Source of the DNA: Enterococcus sp. 4G2_DIV0659
Lineage (GTDB): Bacteria > Bacillota > Bacilli > Lactobacillales > Enterococcaceae
Direction: 5' to 3'
Length of the DNA: 64,000 bases
NCBI RefSeq assembly: GCF_002140715.2
Contig: NZ_NGLE02000001.1
Span: 2,756,001 to 2,820,000, forward strand
The notes under the pieces were generated by a model, which was not told where the DNA came from, searched no databases, and saw only the letters and a list, made by a program, of their open reading frames with translations. The translations under genes were made by a program, and so were the position numbers. Below, in pieces: positions 34,499-43,395 of this stretch. The first letter of the stretch is position 1, and each line of letters opens with the position of its first letter.

Positions 34499-35263
34499 CT
34501 ATTTCACTTGGACAATGGCAAGGCTATTTCCCATCGCTCTTGCTTCTTTTAATAAACGATAGCCCTCTGAAGTTTCATTCAAGCGTAGTAAACACTGCCC
34601 TTTAAGGTATAAATGGTACGTTAGTTCACGGTTATTTAAACGAGTTTTATCAACGGCTTCTAATTCACTTAAGCATTTTTTGTTTCTACCTTGATAAAAA
34701 TAATTGATTCCTGTAATTTCATGCCAAGAAAATAGTCCACGCATTTGTCTTTTAGAGCTATTTTTTAACTTAGATAAGTGCTCTAAGGTGGTTTTTAAAT
34801 TTTTTTCATCATTTAAAAAAGAATAGCAGTGCATTTGCGTATGATAATAAATGAAGAGGTAATCCAATGTAGAGTGGAAAAACCGTTGATTTTTGTGCAA
34901 ATGCGCCAAACATGCTGGATAGTTTCCTTCGTCTAATAAAAGTAAGCCGTCAAAAATAATAATAGACTGTTTAAAGCCATTAAACAAATCTTTTTTCTGT
35001 AACTCGCTTTTTAATTGAGTAGATTTTTGTATATCACATTCAACAGTTAAGGCATAAATCATCTTCTCATACTTATTTTTTAAATATTCAAAAAGTAAAA
35101 CAATACTTAATACGATACATCCAATACCACCAAAAATAAGCTTAGTTGCGATATTTTCTGACGCAACGACTAAGTGACCGATATAAAGGGTAAATAATAA
35201 GTACGCCATCCATAAGACTATTTTTTTTCCAACATACATGCTCTTCCAAAATAACTTTTTCAT
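34499..35263 (-). CDS. Unknown membrane protein with helical-repeat C-terminus
   Basis: Not recognised. The 254-residue product starts at the ATG at 35263; a GTG three codons earlier overlaps the ribosome binding site and is rejected. Two membrane helices lie near 15-35 and 40-60. The remaining cytoplasmic 190 residues are helical and look TPR-like (LLLLDEGNYPACLAHL, then HLYLKGQCLLRLNETSEGYRLL). It lies 16 bases before the DeoR-type gene and divergent from ulaG, so it may belong to control of ascorbate use, but this placement is the only clue. Confidence 0.6.
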   Translation of the reverse strand: MKKLFWKSMYVGKKIVLWMAYLLFTLYIGHLVVASENIATKLIFGGIGCIVLSIVLLFEYLKNKYEKMIYALTVECDIQKSTQLKSELQKKDLFNGFKQSIIIFDGLLLLDEGNYPACLAHLHKNQRFFHSTLDYLFIYYHTQMHCYSFLNDEKNLKTTLEHLSKLKNSSKRQMRGLFSWHEITGINYFYQGRNKKCLSELEAVDKTRLNNRELTYHLYLKGQCLLRLNETSEGYRLLKEARAMGNSLAIVQVK

Positions 35264-35391
35264 AAGTATCACCTCAAGAAAACTATATCATAAAAAATGT
35301 TTTATGAACATAAATAAAGATATTATATTTATTTAAACTAGTTATTTCTGTTTAAACGTTCTTAAAAAAATAAAACGATCGTAAAAATAGA

Positions 35392-35419
35392 TTGAAAACG
35401 GTTTAAAATATTGTAAAAT
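35392..35419 (+). promoter_or_regulatory. ula operon promoter with overlapping cre-like site
   Basis: TTGAAA (35392-35397) and TAAAAT (35414-35419) are 16 bases apart. TGAAAACGGTTTAA (35393-35406) matches the catabolite-response consensus TGWAANCGNTNWCA except at one position and covers the -35. Upstream, TTTAAAC occurs twice (about 35333 and 35350), a possible operator for the DeoR-type protein. Confidence 0.65.
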
Positions 35420-35459
35420 GAAAAGTGTAAACGAGATTGATAAAAAGCGGAGGGATATT

Positions 35460-36524
35460 ATGGCAACAATTCATGACGTGACAAAAGAAAGTTGGATTTT
35501 AAGTACGTTTCCTGAGTGGGGAACCTATTTGAATGAAGAAATCGAGCAAGAAAAAGTACAAGCAGGAACAGTATCAATGTGGTGGCTAGGCTGTACTGGA
35601 ATTTGGCTGAAGTCTCATGAAGGAACCAATATTTTATGTGACTTATGGTGTGGTACAGGCAAACAATCTCATGGAAATGGCAAAATGAAAAAAGGACACC
35701 AAATGATGCGTATGAGTGGTTGCGAAAATATGCAACCGAATTTAAGAACCCAACCGTTTGTGATTGATCCTTTTGCAGTGAAAGATGTTGATGCTTTGGT
35801 TGTTACTCATATTCATTCAGATCATTTAGATATTAATACAGCCGCAGCTGTTCATCAAAATTGTCCAGAAGCTCGTTTTATTGGACCAAAAGAAGTTGTT
35901 GACACTTGGTTAGCTTGGGGGATTCCAGAGGCTAAAACAACTATTGTTAAGCCAGGAGATCGTGTGGCAATCAAAGATATAGAGATTGTAGCATTAGAGG
36001 CCTTCGATAGAACAGCTTTGGTGACATGCGCTGATCCAGAGGTCACATTAAAAGGGAAAATGCCTCAGGATATGGATGAAATTGCTGTTAATTACTTATT
36101 TGAAACAAGCGGAGGAAATATTTATCATGCAGGGGATTCTCACTATTCTAACTTATTTGCAAAACATGGTAACGAACATAAAATAGACGTTTGCTTGGGC
36201 GCTTATGGAGAAAATCCAAGAGGAATCACTGACAAAGTGACATCGGTGGATATGTTACGAATGGCCGAGTCATTAAATGCAAATGTAGTTATTCCAGTTC
36301 ATTATGATATTTGGGCGAATTTCATGGCAGATCCAAAGGAAATTACAGAAATTTGGAAATTTAAGAAAGATCGCTTGGATTATCAATTTAAACCATTTAT
36401 TTGGCAAGTCGGCGGAAAGTTCACCTATCCAAATGATAAAGACAAATTAGAATTCAATTTCTATCGAGGATTTGATGATGTATTTACAACAGAAAATGAT
36501 ACACCATTCCCATCATTTTTATAA
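35460..36524 (+). CDS. ulaG: L-ascorbate-6-phosphate lactonase
   Basis: Cytoplasmic metallo-beta-lactamase-fold enzyme that opens ascorbate 6-phosphate to 3-keto-L-gulonate 6-phosphate. The ATG at 35460 follows GCGGAGGG and gives 354 residues starting [20 protein letters not shown], like other UlaG proteins; an ATG at 35418 lies in the leader with no binding site. The metal motif HIHSDHLD is at 117-124, with further ligands in HAGDSHYSN. It is the first gene of the ascorbate operon. Confidence 0.95.
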   Translation: MATIHDVTKESWILSTFPEWGTYLNEEIEQEKVQAGTVSMWWLGCTGIWLKSHEGTNILCDLWCGTGKQSHGNGKMKKGHQMMRMSGCENMQPNLRTQPFVIDPFAVKDVDALVVTHIHSDHLDINTAAAVHQNCPEARFIGPKEVVDTWLAWGIPEAKTTIVKPGDRVAIKDIEIVALEAFDRTALVTCADPEVTLKGKMPQDMDEIAVNYLFETSGGNIYHAGDSHYSNLFAKHGNEHKIDVCLGAYGENPRGITDKVTSVDMLRMAESLNANVVIPVHYDIWANFMADPKEITEIWKFKKDRLDYQFKPFIWQVGGKFTYPNDKDKLEFNFYRGFDDVFTTENDTPFPSFL

Positions 36525-36539
36525 GAAAGGAGAAAGTGA

Positions 36540-36998
36540 ATGTTAAAGTATTTTTATGATAATGACTTGATTCGTTTTTGTGAACAAACGCCTTCTAATT
36601 GGGAGGATGCAGTCATTCTTAGTTGCCAAACATTGCTGGAAAAAGAAATTATCACACAACAATATGTGGATGAAATCGTTGAGTGTGTTCAAAAATATGG
36701 ACCCTATATTGTCATAGTTCCTGGAGTGGCAATGCCTCACTCTTCAGAGGATAGCCAAGGAGTGCTCGGGACTGCGATTTCATTTACAAAAATGAGCCAA
36801 GATGTAGTGTTTGAAGAAGGCAATGCTGAAAAAAATGCGCGTTTATTTTTCACGTTAGCGGCCAAGAATAAAGAAGAACATGTAGAAAACATTTCAAAAC
36901 TATCAGAAATGTTGATGACAGAAGGATTGATTGAGGCATTGCTGACTGTTGAAACTATGGCGGATTACGAGCAAGTGATGGCAACATTTGATGTATAG
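36540..36998 (+). CDS. ulaC: Ascorbate PTS EIIA component
   Basis: Phosphotransfer protein of 152 residues of the mannitol-type EIIA fold. The phosphorylated histidine is probably His67 in VAMPHSSED. It takes phosphate from HPr and hands it to UlaB. AAGGAG precedes the ATG, 15 bases after ulaG, and ulaA follows after 15 bases. The gene order G-C-A-B differs from E. coli but keeps the full set. Confidence 0.9.
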   Translation: MLKYFYDNDLIRFCEQTPSNWEDAVILSCQTLLEKEIITQQYVDEIVECVQKYGPYIVIVPGVAMPHSSEDSQGVLGTAISFTKMSQDVVFEEGNAEKNARLFFTLAAKNKEEHVENISKLSEMLMTEGLIEALLTVETMADYEQVMATFDV

Positions 36999-37013
36999 AA
37001 AGAAGGGGAGTAA

Positions 37014-38492
37014 ATGACACAAGCTTTGGATTTTCTAATGGGGATTTGGGATTATTTTGCGGCAAATATTTTGACGCAACCAGCCTTTTTAATTGGATTC
37101 ATTGTACTTTTGGGGTATATGTTACTTAAAAAACCGCTATATGAGAGTATCGCAGGTTTTTTAAAAGCAACAGTAGGGTATTTGATTTTAACCGTTGGAT
37201 CAGGTGGGTTAGTCAATAATTTTCGTCCAATTCTAGTCGGATTAAAAGAACGTTTTAATCTAGATGCGATGGTTATTGACCCTTATTTCGGTCAAAATGC
37301 AGTAACAGCAGGAATTGAAGAGACATTTGGTCGTACATTTAGTGATACGATGATTTTGTTACTGATTGCTTTTGTTATGAACATTTTATTGGTTCGTTTT
37401 AAAAAATATACGAAACTAAGAGCAGTATTTACCACAGGGAATGTTCAAATACAACAAGCCGCAACCGCTTTCTGGATTTTGCTCTTTTGTTTTCCTGAAT
37501 TAGGTCAGATTCAAATTCTATTGATTATGGGACTTATTTTAGGATGTTACTGGGCTGTTGGTTCAAATCTAACTGTTGATATAACGCAAGATTTAACGGA
37601 AGGAGCAGGTTTTGCAATCGCTCATCAACAAATGTTCGGAGTTTATATTTTTGCACGATTAGCAGAGAAAATGAAGAAGGATAAAAATAATCGGAAACTA
37701 GAAGATGTTCAGTTGCCTGGATTTTTATCGATTTTCAATGAAAATATGGTAGCTACTTCTATTCTAATGCTCTTTTTCTTTGGAATTATTTTAGTTGTTT
37801 TAGGACCTGAGTACTTAATTGAAGCAGAATTTATGGTTGAAGGGCAAAGCTTCTTTTTCTACATTTTACAGACGGCTTTATACTTTGCAGTTTATCTAGC
37901 TATTTTGCAATTAGGCGTTCGAACATTCGTTTCAGAATTGACTGAATCATTTCAAGGAATCTCTAATACCTTATTACCAGGTGCGGTTCCAGGTATTGAT
38001 GTAGCAGCAACATTTGGTTTTGGTTCGGCCAATGCTGTAACGATTGGATTTTTATTTGGAGCACTAGGTCAATTTATCACGATTGGGCTATTGATTTTAT
38101 TTAAATCACCAGTTATCGTGATTGCTGGATTTATTCCATTATTCTTTGATAATGCAGTAATTGCAGTATATGCAAATAATCGCGGCGGATTTAAAGCCGC
38201 TTGTATCTTCCCGTTTGTTTCAGGAGTTATCCAAGTGCTCGGCTCGGCTTTGATTGCTGCGTTTATTGGGTTATCTCAGTATGGAGGATATATTGGTATG
38301 TTTGACTGGGCAACGGTTTGGCCAGTAATGACCATAGTAATGAAATATTTAGGTTATGTTGGTGTCGCTATCGTGGTAGCTTTACTACTAGCAATTCCGC
38401 AATTCCAATATCGAGCGAATCCAGAAGGGTACTTCTTGATTGCAGAAGATTATGATGAATATGTAAAAAAAATGGCAGCAAAAAGCGCCTGA
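37014..38492 (+). CDS. ulaA: Ascorbate PTS EIIC permease
   Basis: Membrane channel of the ascorbate phosphotransferase system. The 492 residues have about eleven membrane helices; conserved stretches include TVGSGGLVNNFRPIL and AHQQMFGVY. It moves L-ascorbate in as it is phosphorylated by UlaB. The length suits the EIIC-only class rather than the fused IICB form, and the IIB protein is encoded separately 146 bases downstream. Confidence 0.93.
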   Translation: MTQALDFLMGIWDYFAANILTQPAFLIGFIVLLGYMLLKKPLYESIAGFLKATVGYLILTVGSGGLVNNFRPILVGLKERFNLDAMVIDPYFGQNAVTAGIEETFGRTFSDTMILLLIAFVMNILLVRFKKYTKLRAVFTTGNVQIQQAATAFWILLFCFPELGQIQILLIMGLILGCYWAVGSNLTVDITQDLTEGAGFAIAHQQMFGVYIFARLAEKMKKDKNNRKLEDVQLPGFLSIFNENMVATSILMLFFFGIILVVLGPEYLIEAEFMVEGQSFFFYILQTALYFAVYLAILQLGVRTFVSELTESFQGISNTLLPGAVPGIDVAATFGFGSANAVTIGFLFGALGQFITIGLLILFKSPVIVIAGFIPLFFDNAVIAVYANNRGGFKAACIFPFVSGVIQVLGSALIAAFIGLSQYGGYIGMFDWATVWPVMTIVMKYLGYVGVAIVVALLLAIPQFQYRANPEGYFLIAEDYDEYVKKMAAKSA

Positions 38493-38501
38493 CAAAATTG
38501 T

Positions 38502-38523
38502 TGTCTAGTTATGCAAGCTAGAC
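38502..38523 (+). other. Small hairpin between ulaA and ulaB
   Basis: GTCTAG and CTAGAC pair around a short loop in the 146-base gap. There is no T-run. It may mark RNA processing or adjust relative expression. Confidence 0.35.
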
Positions 38524-38638
38524 TCTAGGAAAAAAGATAAAAATGGATTGTGGCAAAAAAGCGCTACATTTAATTTTTCTTATTTATCTAGGAGCTTAAA
38601 TAAACCCGCTACGCTTTAAAATTTAGGAGGAAATTAAA

Positions 38639-38938
38639 ATGAGAGTATTAGTATCATGTGCAAACGGATCAGGAACAAGTTTAATGATGAAAAAAAGTGT
38701 CGAAAAAGCATTGAAAGAGCTGGGCTTTAATATTACGAATATCCATCACTGCGCGATTTCAGAAGGGAAGAGTACAGCAGGGCAATATGACGTTGTTTTT
38801 TGTCCAATGAATTTTTTAAATATGTTTGATGACGCTAAGAAGAAAGGAATCACTGTTGTAGGAGTCAAAAACGTGATGTCAGCAAAAGAAATTAGCGAAC
38901 GTGTTCAGGAAACAGACTTAGCAACTAAGTTTAAATAA
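38639..38938 (+). CDS. ulaB: Ascorbate PTS EIIB component
   Basis: Small phosphotransfer protein of 99 residues. The active-site cysteine is Cys7 in VSCANGSGTS, the IIB loop of the lactose/ascorbate type. It carries phosphate from UlaC to ascorbate bound by UlaA. A strong TAGGAGG lies before the ATG. Confidence 0.92.
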   Translation: MRVLVSCANGSGTSLMMKKSVEKALKELGFNITNIHHCAISEGKSTAGQYDVVFCPMNFLNMFDDAKKKGITVVGVKNVMSAKEISERVQETDLATKFK

Positions 38939-39028
38939 ATAACGGTTTGAGGTAGAACGTTTTTAATTATACGTAGCTGCTAGATACGAATAAGGATGAG
39001 GCAAAAGCAACGGTTTCTGAAATAAGTG

Positions 39029-39075
39029 GACATTCACAAAAATTTGAAGAGTAATTTGGTGAATGTCTTCTTATT
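39029..39075 (+). terminator. Intergenic hairpin between ulaB and ulaD
   Basis: GACATTCAC pairs with GTGAATGTC, with a further AT-rich stem inside and a T-rich 3' flank. It may act as a partial terminator that separates the transport genes from the catabolic genes. Confidence 0.6.
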
Positions 39076-39138
39076 TTATTTGAGGGAAAGATTTTTGTTT
39101 TAGTCTCTATTTATGGATAAAAGTAAGGAGAGAATTAG

Positions 39139-39777
39139 ATGAGCAGACCAAATTTACAAGTAGCTTTAGATCATTCTGATTTACCGAGTGCAATGAAAGA
39201 TGTAGTTGCTGTTGGTGATGTGGTGGATATTGTTGAAGTAGGAACTATTTTATGCTTACAAGCGGGAGCAGAAGCTATTCGTTGCATTCGAGCATTGTAT
39301 CCTGAAAAAACAGTTGTTGCCGATACAAAATGTGCAGATGCTGGGGGAACTGTAGCAAAGAATTGTCAGGATGCTGGAGCGGATTGGATGACGGTGATTT
39401 GTTGTGCTACCATTCCGACAATGAAAGCAGCAGCTAAAGAAGTAAAAGAAGTTCAAGTTGAACTTTATGGAGATTGGACATATGAACAAGCGCAAAAATG
39501 GTTAGATGCAGGTATTTCTCAGGCCATTTATCACCAAAGCAGAGACGCTCTTTTAGCTGGTGAAACTTGGGGAGAGAAAGATTTGACCAAAGTTAAAAAA
39601 TTAATTGACATGGGCTTTAGAGTATCCGTGACAGGTGGATTAGATGTGGACACATTGAAATTATTTAAAGATCTAGATGTCTATACATTTATCACAGGTC
39701 GGGGGATTACTGCAGCGCCGGATCCTAAAAAAGCGGCACAAGATTTTCAGGATGAAATAAGACGTATTTGGGGGTAG
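39139..39777 (+). CDS. ulaD: 3-keto-L-gulonate-6-phosphate decarboxylase
   Basis: Orotidine-decarboxylase-superfamily enzyme of 212 residues that converts 3-keto-L-gulonate 6-phosphate to L-xylulose 5-phosphate. The characteristic VADTKCADAGG, with the catalytic Asp and Lys, is near residues 63-73, and the phosphate-binding VTGG and FITGRGIT loops are near the C-terminus. It is transcribed with ulaE and ulaF, and its stop lies just before the ulaE start. Confidence 0.93.
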   Translation: MSRPNLQVALDHSDLPSAMKDVVAVGDVVDIVEVGTILCLQAGAEAIRCIRALYPEKTVVADTKCADAGGTVAKNCQDAGADWMTVICCATIPTMKAAAKEVKEVQVELYGDWTYEQAQKWLDAGISQAIYHQSRDALLAGETWGEKDLTKVKKLIDMGFRVSVTGGLDVDTLKLFKDLDVYTFITGRGITAAPDPKKAAQDFQDEIRRIWG

Positions 39778-39782
39778 AGATC

Positions 39783-40640
39783 ATGACCACGTTAGGGATT
39801 TATGAAAAAGCACTCCCAAAGAATATTAGTTGGGAAGAACGATTAAGATTAGCTAGTAGCTTAGGGTTTGACTTTGTAGAAATGTCTATTGATGAAACAG
39901 ATGAAAGACTGACAAGACTAGATTGGTCAAAATCGGAACGAAAAAAAGTGATTGATGCTGTACATGAAACAGGAGTAAAAATCTTGTCCATTTGCTTAAG
40001 CGGACATCGCCGTTTTCCATTCGGTTCCGAAGATGTAGAAAAAAGACAGATCGCGTTAAAAATGATGCAAAAAGCGGTGGATCTAGCATCTGATATAGGC
40101 GTTAGAACCATTCAACTTGCAGGATATGATGTTTATTACGAAAAAAAGAGTCTAGCATCAAGAGAGTACTTTATCGAAAATTTAAAACAGGCAGTAGCGA
40201 TGGCGGCGAGAAAAGAAGTTGTTTTATCCATTGAAATTATGGATGATCCATTTATGAATTCTATTTCAAAATTTTTAAAAATCAAAGAACAAATTCGCTC
40301 GCCTTACTTACAAGTTTATCCAGACATAGGAAATTTATCTGCTTGGCCTAAAAACGATGTTGGATATGAACTGGAACTGGGAATTGATCAAATCTCAGCA
40401 ATCCACTTAAAGGATACTTTAGCGGTGAATAGTCATTTTGAAGGGAAATTTAAAGAAGTTCCTTTTGGTGAAGGGTGTGTGGACTTTTTAGGTTGTCTAA
40501 AAACATTGAAACGCTTAGAATACAATGGCCCTTTTTTAATTGAAATGTGGAGTGAAACTAGTGAAACACCTGAAAAAGAAATTGAACAAGCGAAGGCATT
40601 TTTAATTCCTTTTTTAAAGGAGGTAGGATATGTTGAATGA
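39783..40640 (+). CDS. ulaE: L-xylulose-5-phosphate 3-epimerase
   Basis: TIM-barrel epimerase of 285 residues that makes L-ribulose 5-phosphate. The ATG at 39783 follows GGGGTAGAG; an upstream TTG overlapping ulaD has no binding site. The conserved metal-site region includes LSIEIMDDPFMNS, YPDIGNLSAW and IHLKDT. It overlaps the next gene by 11 bases. Confidence 0.92.
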   Translation: MTTLGIYEKALPKNISWEERLRLASSLGFDFVEMSIDETDERLTRLDWSKSERKKVIDAVHETGVKILSICLSGHRRFPFGSEDVEKRQIALKMMQKAVDLASDIGVRTIQLAGYDVYYEKKSLASREYFIENLKQAVAMAARKEVVLSIEIMDDPFMNSISKFLKIKEQIRSPYLQVYPDIGNLSAWPKNDVGYELELGIDQISAIHLKDTLAVNSHFEGKFKEVPFGEGCVDFLGCLKTLKRLEYNGPFLIEMWSETSETPEKEIEQAKAFLIPFLKEVGYVE

Positions 40641-41340
40641 GCAATTAATAATGGAGATGAAGGAACGAGTATTTGAAGCAAACTTGGCTTTACCAGAGTC
40701 TGGCTTAGTAAAACTAACTTGGGGAAATGTTAGTGAAATCAACCGAGAAGCGGGAGTGATCGTTATTAAACCAAGCGGTGTTCCCTACTGCACGATGAAA
40801 GCTTCAGATATGGTAGTCACGGACTTGGCTGGGGAATTATTGGAAGCAGGAATGAAACCATCATCTGATTTGGCCACACACGTTGAATTATACAAAGCGT
40901 TTGAAGGCGTCAATGCTGTTGTACATACCCATTCAAAAAATGCAGTAATGTGGGCACAAGCTGGTCGAGAAATTCCAGCTTATGGAACAACACATGCCGA
41001 CACTTTTTACGGCATGGTTCCTTGTACCCGACAACTGACAGCAGAAGAAGTGGCGTCAGCCTATGAAGTAGAAACAGGCAAAGTAATTATTGAAACATTT
41101 AAAAAAGGAGGAATTGATCCTATAGCTGTTCCTGGAGTACTGGTTTATGGTCACGGTCCATTTACGTGGGGAGCGACGCCGCAAAAAGCTGTAGAAAATA
41201 GTATAGTTTTAGACGAAATAGCTGAAATGGCTTGTGTGACAGAAGTGGTAAATGATGCTGTCCCTCCAATTCCACAGTATCTTTTAGACAAACACTATTT
41301 TAGGAAACATGGTGTAAATGCATATTATGGTCAATATTAA
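40630..41340 (+). CDS. ulaF: L-ribulose-5-phosphate 4-epimerase
   Basis: Class II aldolase-fold zinc enzyme of 236 residues. It makes D-xylulose 5-phosphate, which enters the pentose phosphate or phosphoketolase route. Zinc ligands are visible in VVHTHSKNAVMWAQ and TTHADTFYG and in a downstream YGHGPF. A strong AAAGGAGG precedes the ATG inside ulaE. araD-type paralogues are similar, and the operon identifies this one as ulaF. Confidence 0.92.
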   Translation: MLNEQLIMEMKERVFEANLALPESGLVKLTWGNVSEINREAGVIVIKPSGVPYCTMKASDMVVTDLAGELLEAGMKPSSDLATHVELYKAFEGVNAVVHTHSKNAVMWAQAGREIPAYGTTHADTFYGMVPCTRQLTAEEVASAYEVETGKVIIETFKKGGIDPIAVPGVLVYGHGPFTWGATPQKAVENSIVLDEIAEMACVTEVVNDAVPPIPQYLLDKHYFRKHGVNAYYGQY

Positions 41341-41345
41341 ACTAG

Positions 41346-41388
41346 AAAAGTTAGCGAAAAAGCATTAAGATTTCGTTAGCTTTTTTAG
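41346..41388 (+). terminator. Intrinsic terminator after ulaF
   Basis: AAAAGTTAGCGAAA pairs with TTTCGTTAGCTTTT and is followed by T residues. The A-rich left flank means it could also work on the other strand. Confidence 0.8.
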
Positions 41389-41489
41389 TTTGTATTCCCT
41401 CGTCCTTTTTTATGAATTTGAAATACTTGAATTTAATTTCAGAAAAGATATACTGTAAAAATAACGAAAAAAGGAAATTGAGGTCAAAC

Positions 41490-42808
41490 ATGGAAAAACA
41501 TGAGTTAAAACGTGAGATTTCATTAGTAGGTGCTTTTTCAACTGTTATGGGAACAGTAATTGGCGCAGGTGTATTTTTTAAAACAGCCAGTGTAACAAGT
41601 TCTGCACAATCGCCCAGCTTAACGATTTTTGCTTGGATTTTAGGTGGAATTTTAACGATATGTGCAGGTTTGACGAGTGCGGAGTTGGCAACAGCTATTC
41701 CTAAGACAGGAGGAGCCATGAAGTATATCGAATATACTTATGGAAAACTACCTGGCTTTCTGCTAGGTTGGGCGCAAAGTGTGATTTATTTTCCAGCGAA
41801 CATTGCCGCATTATCAATAATTTTTGGTACGCAATTTATTCATTTATTTCATTTGTCGAATGAACTTATTTTACCAATAGCGCTAGGGACAGGATTTAGT
41901 GTGACAATTATCAACTTACTAGGGACGAAAATGGCATCAAATATACAATCACTTACATTGATTATAAAGATGATTCCAATAGCGTTGATTGTACTTGTTG
42001 GTTTATTTATGCCAGCAAACACAGAAGTATCATTATTACCTATTGAAGCAGGTGAAAAAAGCAACTTTATTCAAGCATTGAGTGGTGCATTAGTTGCTAC
42101 TATGTTTGCATACGATGGGTGGCTGGGAGTTGGTACTGTAGCTGGAGAAATGAAGCGACCTGAAAAAGATTTGCCTAAAGCCATATTTTTTGGATTAACA
42201 TTTGTGACCATTGTCTACACATTGATTAATTTAGTTTTTCTTAAAACATTGCCAATTGAAGCGTTATCAGGAAATCTAAACGGTGCTTCTGAAGCTTCCA
42301 CTCGAATTTTTGGATCCATTGGCGGAAAATTAGTAACGATTGGAATCTTGATTTCGGTGTACGGTGCGTTGAATGGTTATACAATGACTGGTATTCGTGT
42401 ACCTTATGCCTTAGCATTAGAAGGGATGATTCCTTTTAGTAAGCAATTTCAAGTATTGTCTAAAAAGTTTGTTGTTCCTTATATAGCGGCAAGTTTTCAA
42501 TTTTGTATTGCAGCATCTATGATGTTTTTAGGTAGTTTTGATTTATTAACGGATATGTTGGTATTCGTTATGTGGTTGTTTAGTATATTGCTTTTTTTGC
42601 AGTATTCATTTTGAGAAAAAAAGAACCAGAGCTACATAGGCCCTACAAGGTTCCGTTGTATCCGTTTATTCCTATAGTGGCAATTATTGGAGGTCTGTTT
42701 ATTTTGATCACGACCTTTTTTACACAGCCCATTTTAGCAAGTATTGGTATTGGAATTACGCTACTAGGTGTGCCAGTATATATTATAAATATGAAAAAAA
42801 ATAAATGA
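41490..42808 (+). pseudogene. APC-family amino acid permease, single frameshift
   Basis: Membrane amino acid transporter of the LAT/APC type, about 439 residues when the two frames are joined. The ATG at 41490 follows TTGAGG. The N-terminal GTVIGAGVFFK motif and about eleven helices are clear. The first frame stops at 42614 (product of about 374 residues). The rest of the family sequence, RKKEPELHRPYKVPLYP, continues in the -1 frame to 42808. One extra T in the seven-T run at 42592-42598 restores the whole protein. The codons there also form T TTT TTG, a slippery heptamer. The substrate is unknown. Confidence 0.8.
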
Positions 42809-42920
42809 TTGTCATTTATTGTCAAAAACTACTGTTTTCGTTTAAGAGATTGAGAAAATAGCTAAAAAATATTTGATATAATAATTGTGATCTAAGTCTT
42901 TGTCGTTGGATAAAGCAAAT

Positions 42921-42955
42921 GCTTCTGCTTAACCCTTTTAAGCAGAAGTATCCTT
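42921..42955. terminator. Hairpin after APC permease
   Basis: GCTTCTGCTTAA and TTAAGCAGAAG pair perfectly around a five-base loop. A T-rich stretch follows. Confidence 0.6.
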
Positions 42956-43014
42956 TTCTCAAAAATTTTAATAAAATTCATAATTTCTGAAAATTATTTG
43001 AGGTTATTTTCTAG

Positions 43015-43112
43015 TATAATAGATATATCAAAACGATAAACTATTTTGGGGAAGATAGTGCATCAGAACTCTTAATTAAGGCATGAATGTTGTTTTATCA
43101 GCATTTATGCCT
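43015..43112 (+). ncRNA. Candidate small RNA with own -10 and terminator
   Basis: A perfect TATAAT (43015-43020) with no clear -35 is followed by about 60 bases with no reading frame and then a hairpin, AAGGCATGAATG/CATTTATGCCTT, with eight T at 43104-43111. The implied transcript is about 85 nt. No family is recognised. Confidence 0.4.
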
Positions 43113-43280
43113 TTTTTTTGTGATGAAAAATAGAGTAATGATTGGTTATGTTGAATCAATAAAAAAGATAAATTTATATTATGTTTGTTTCTGTAGATAA
43201 GTATATTATTCCTATAAGAATATTTTTTGAATCCATTGGTAAAAAAAATAGAACAAAAATATAGAAATGAAATATATTTT

Positions 43281-43338
43281 AAGGCTCTAAGAAGACCTCA
43301 CAGTTTTTGTGAAATCTTTTTAGAGCCTTTACTTTTTT
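43281..43338. terminator. Long hairpin upstream of comGA
   Basis: AAGGCTCTAAGAAGA pairs with TCTTTTTAGAGCCTT with inner TCACA/TGTGA, followed by a T-rich run. No gene is visible at 43113-43280, so it may shield the com operon from read-through. Confidence 0.75.
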
Positions 43339-43366
43339 TCAGTTTTTCAAAAATTCTCAAAAAAAA

Positions 43367-43374
43367 TGCGTATA
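43367..43374 (+). promoter_or_regulatory. Candidate ComX-type box before comGA
   Basis: TGCGTATA matches six of eight positions of the streptococcal competence box TACGAATA and lies about 20 bases before the comGA start. It would give a very short leader. Confidence 0.25.
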
Positions 43375-43395
43375 TTGTTTATAAGGAGGGAAAAA

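Noticed and set aside
35418..35459. Extended N-terminus of UlaG from an ATG at 35418
   Set aside because: That ATG is directly after the -10 and would leave no leader. The ATG at 35460 has a strong binding site and the family start.
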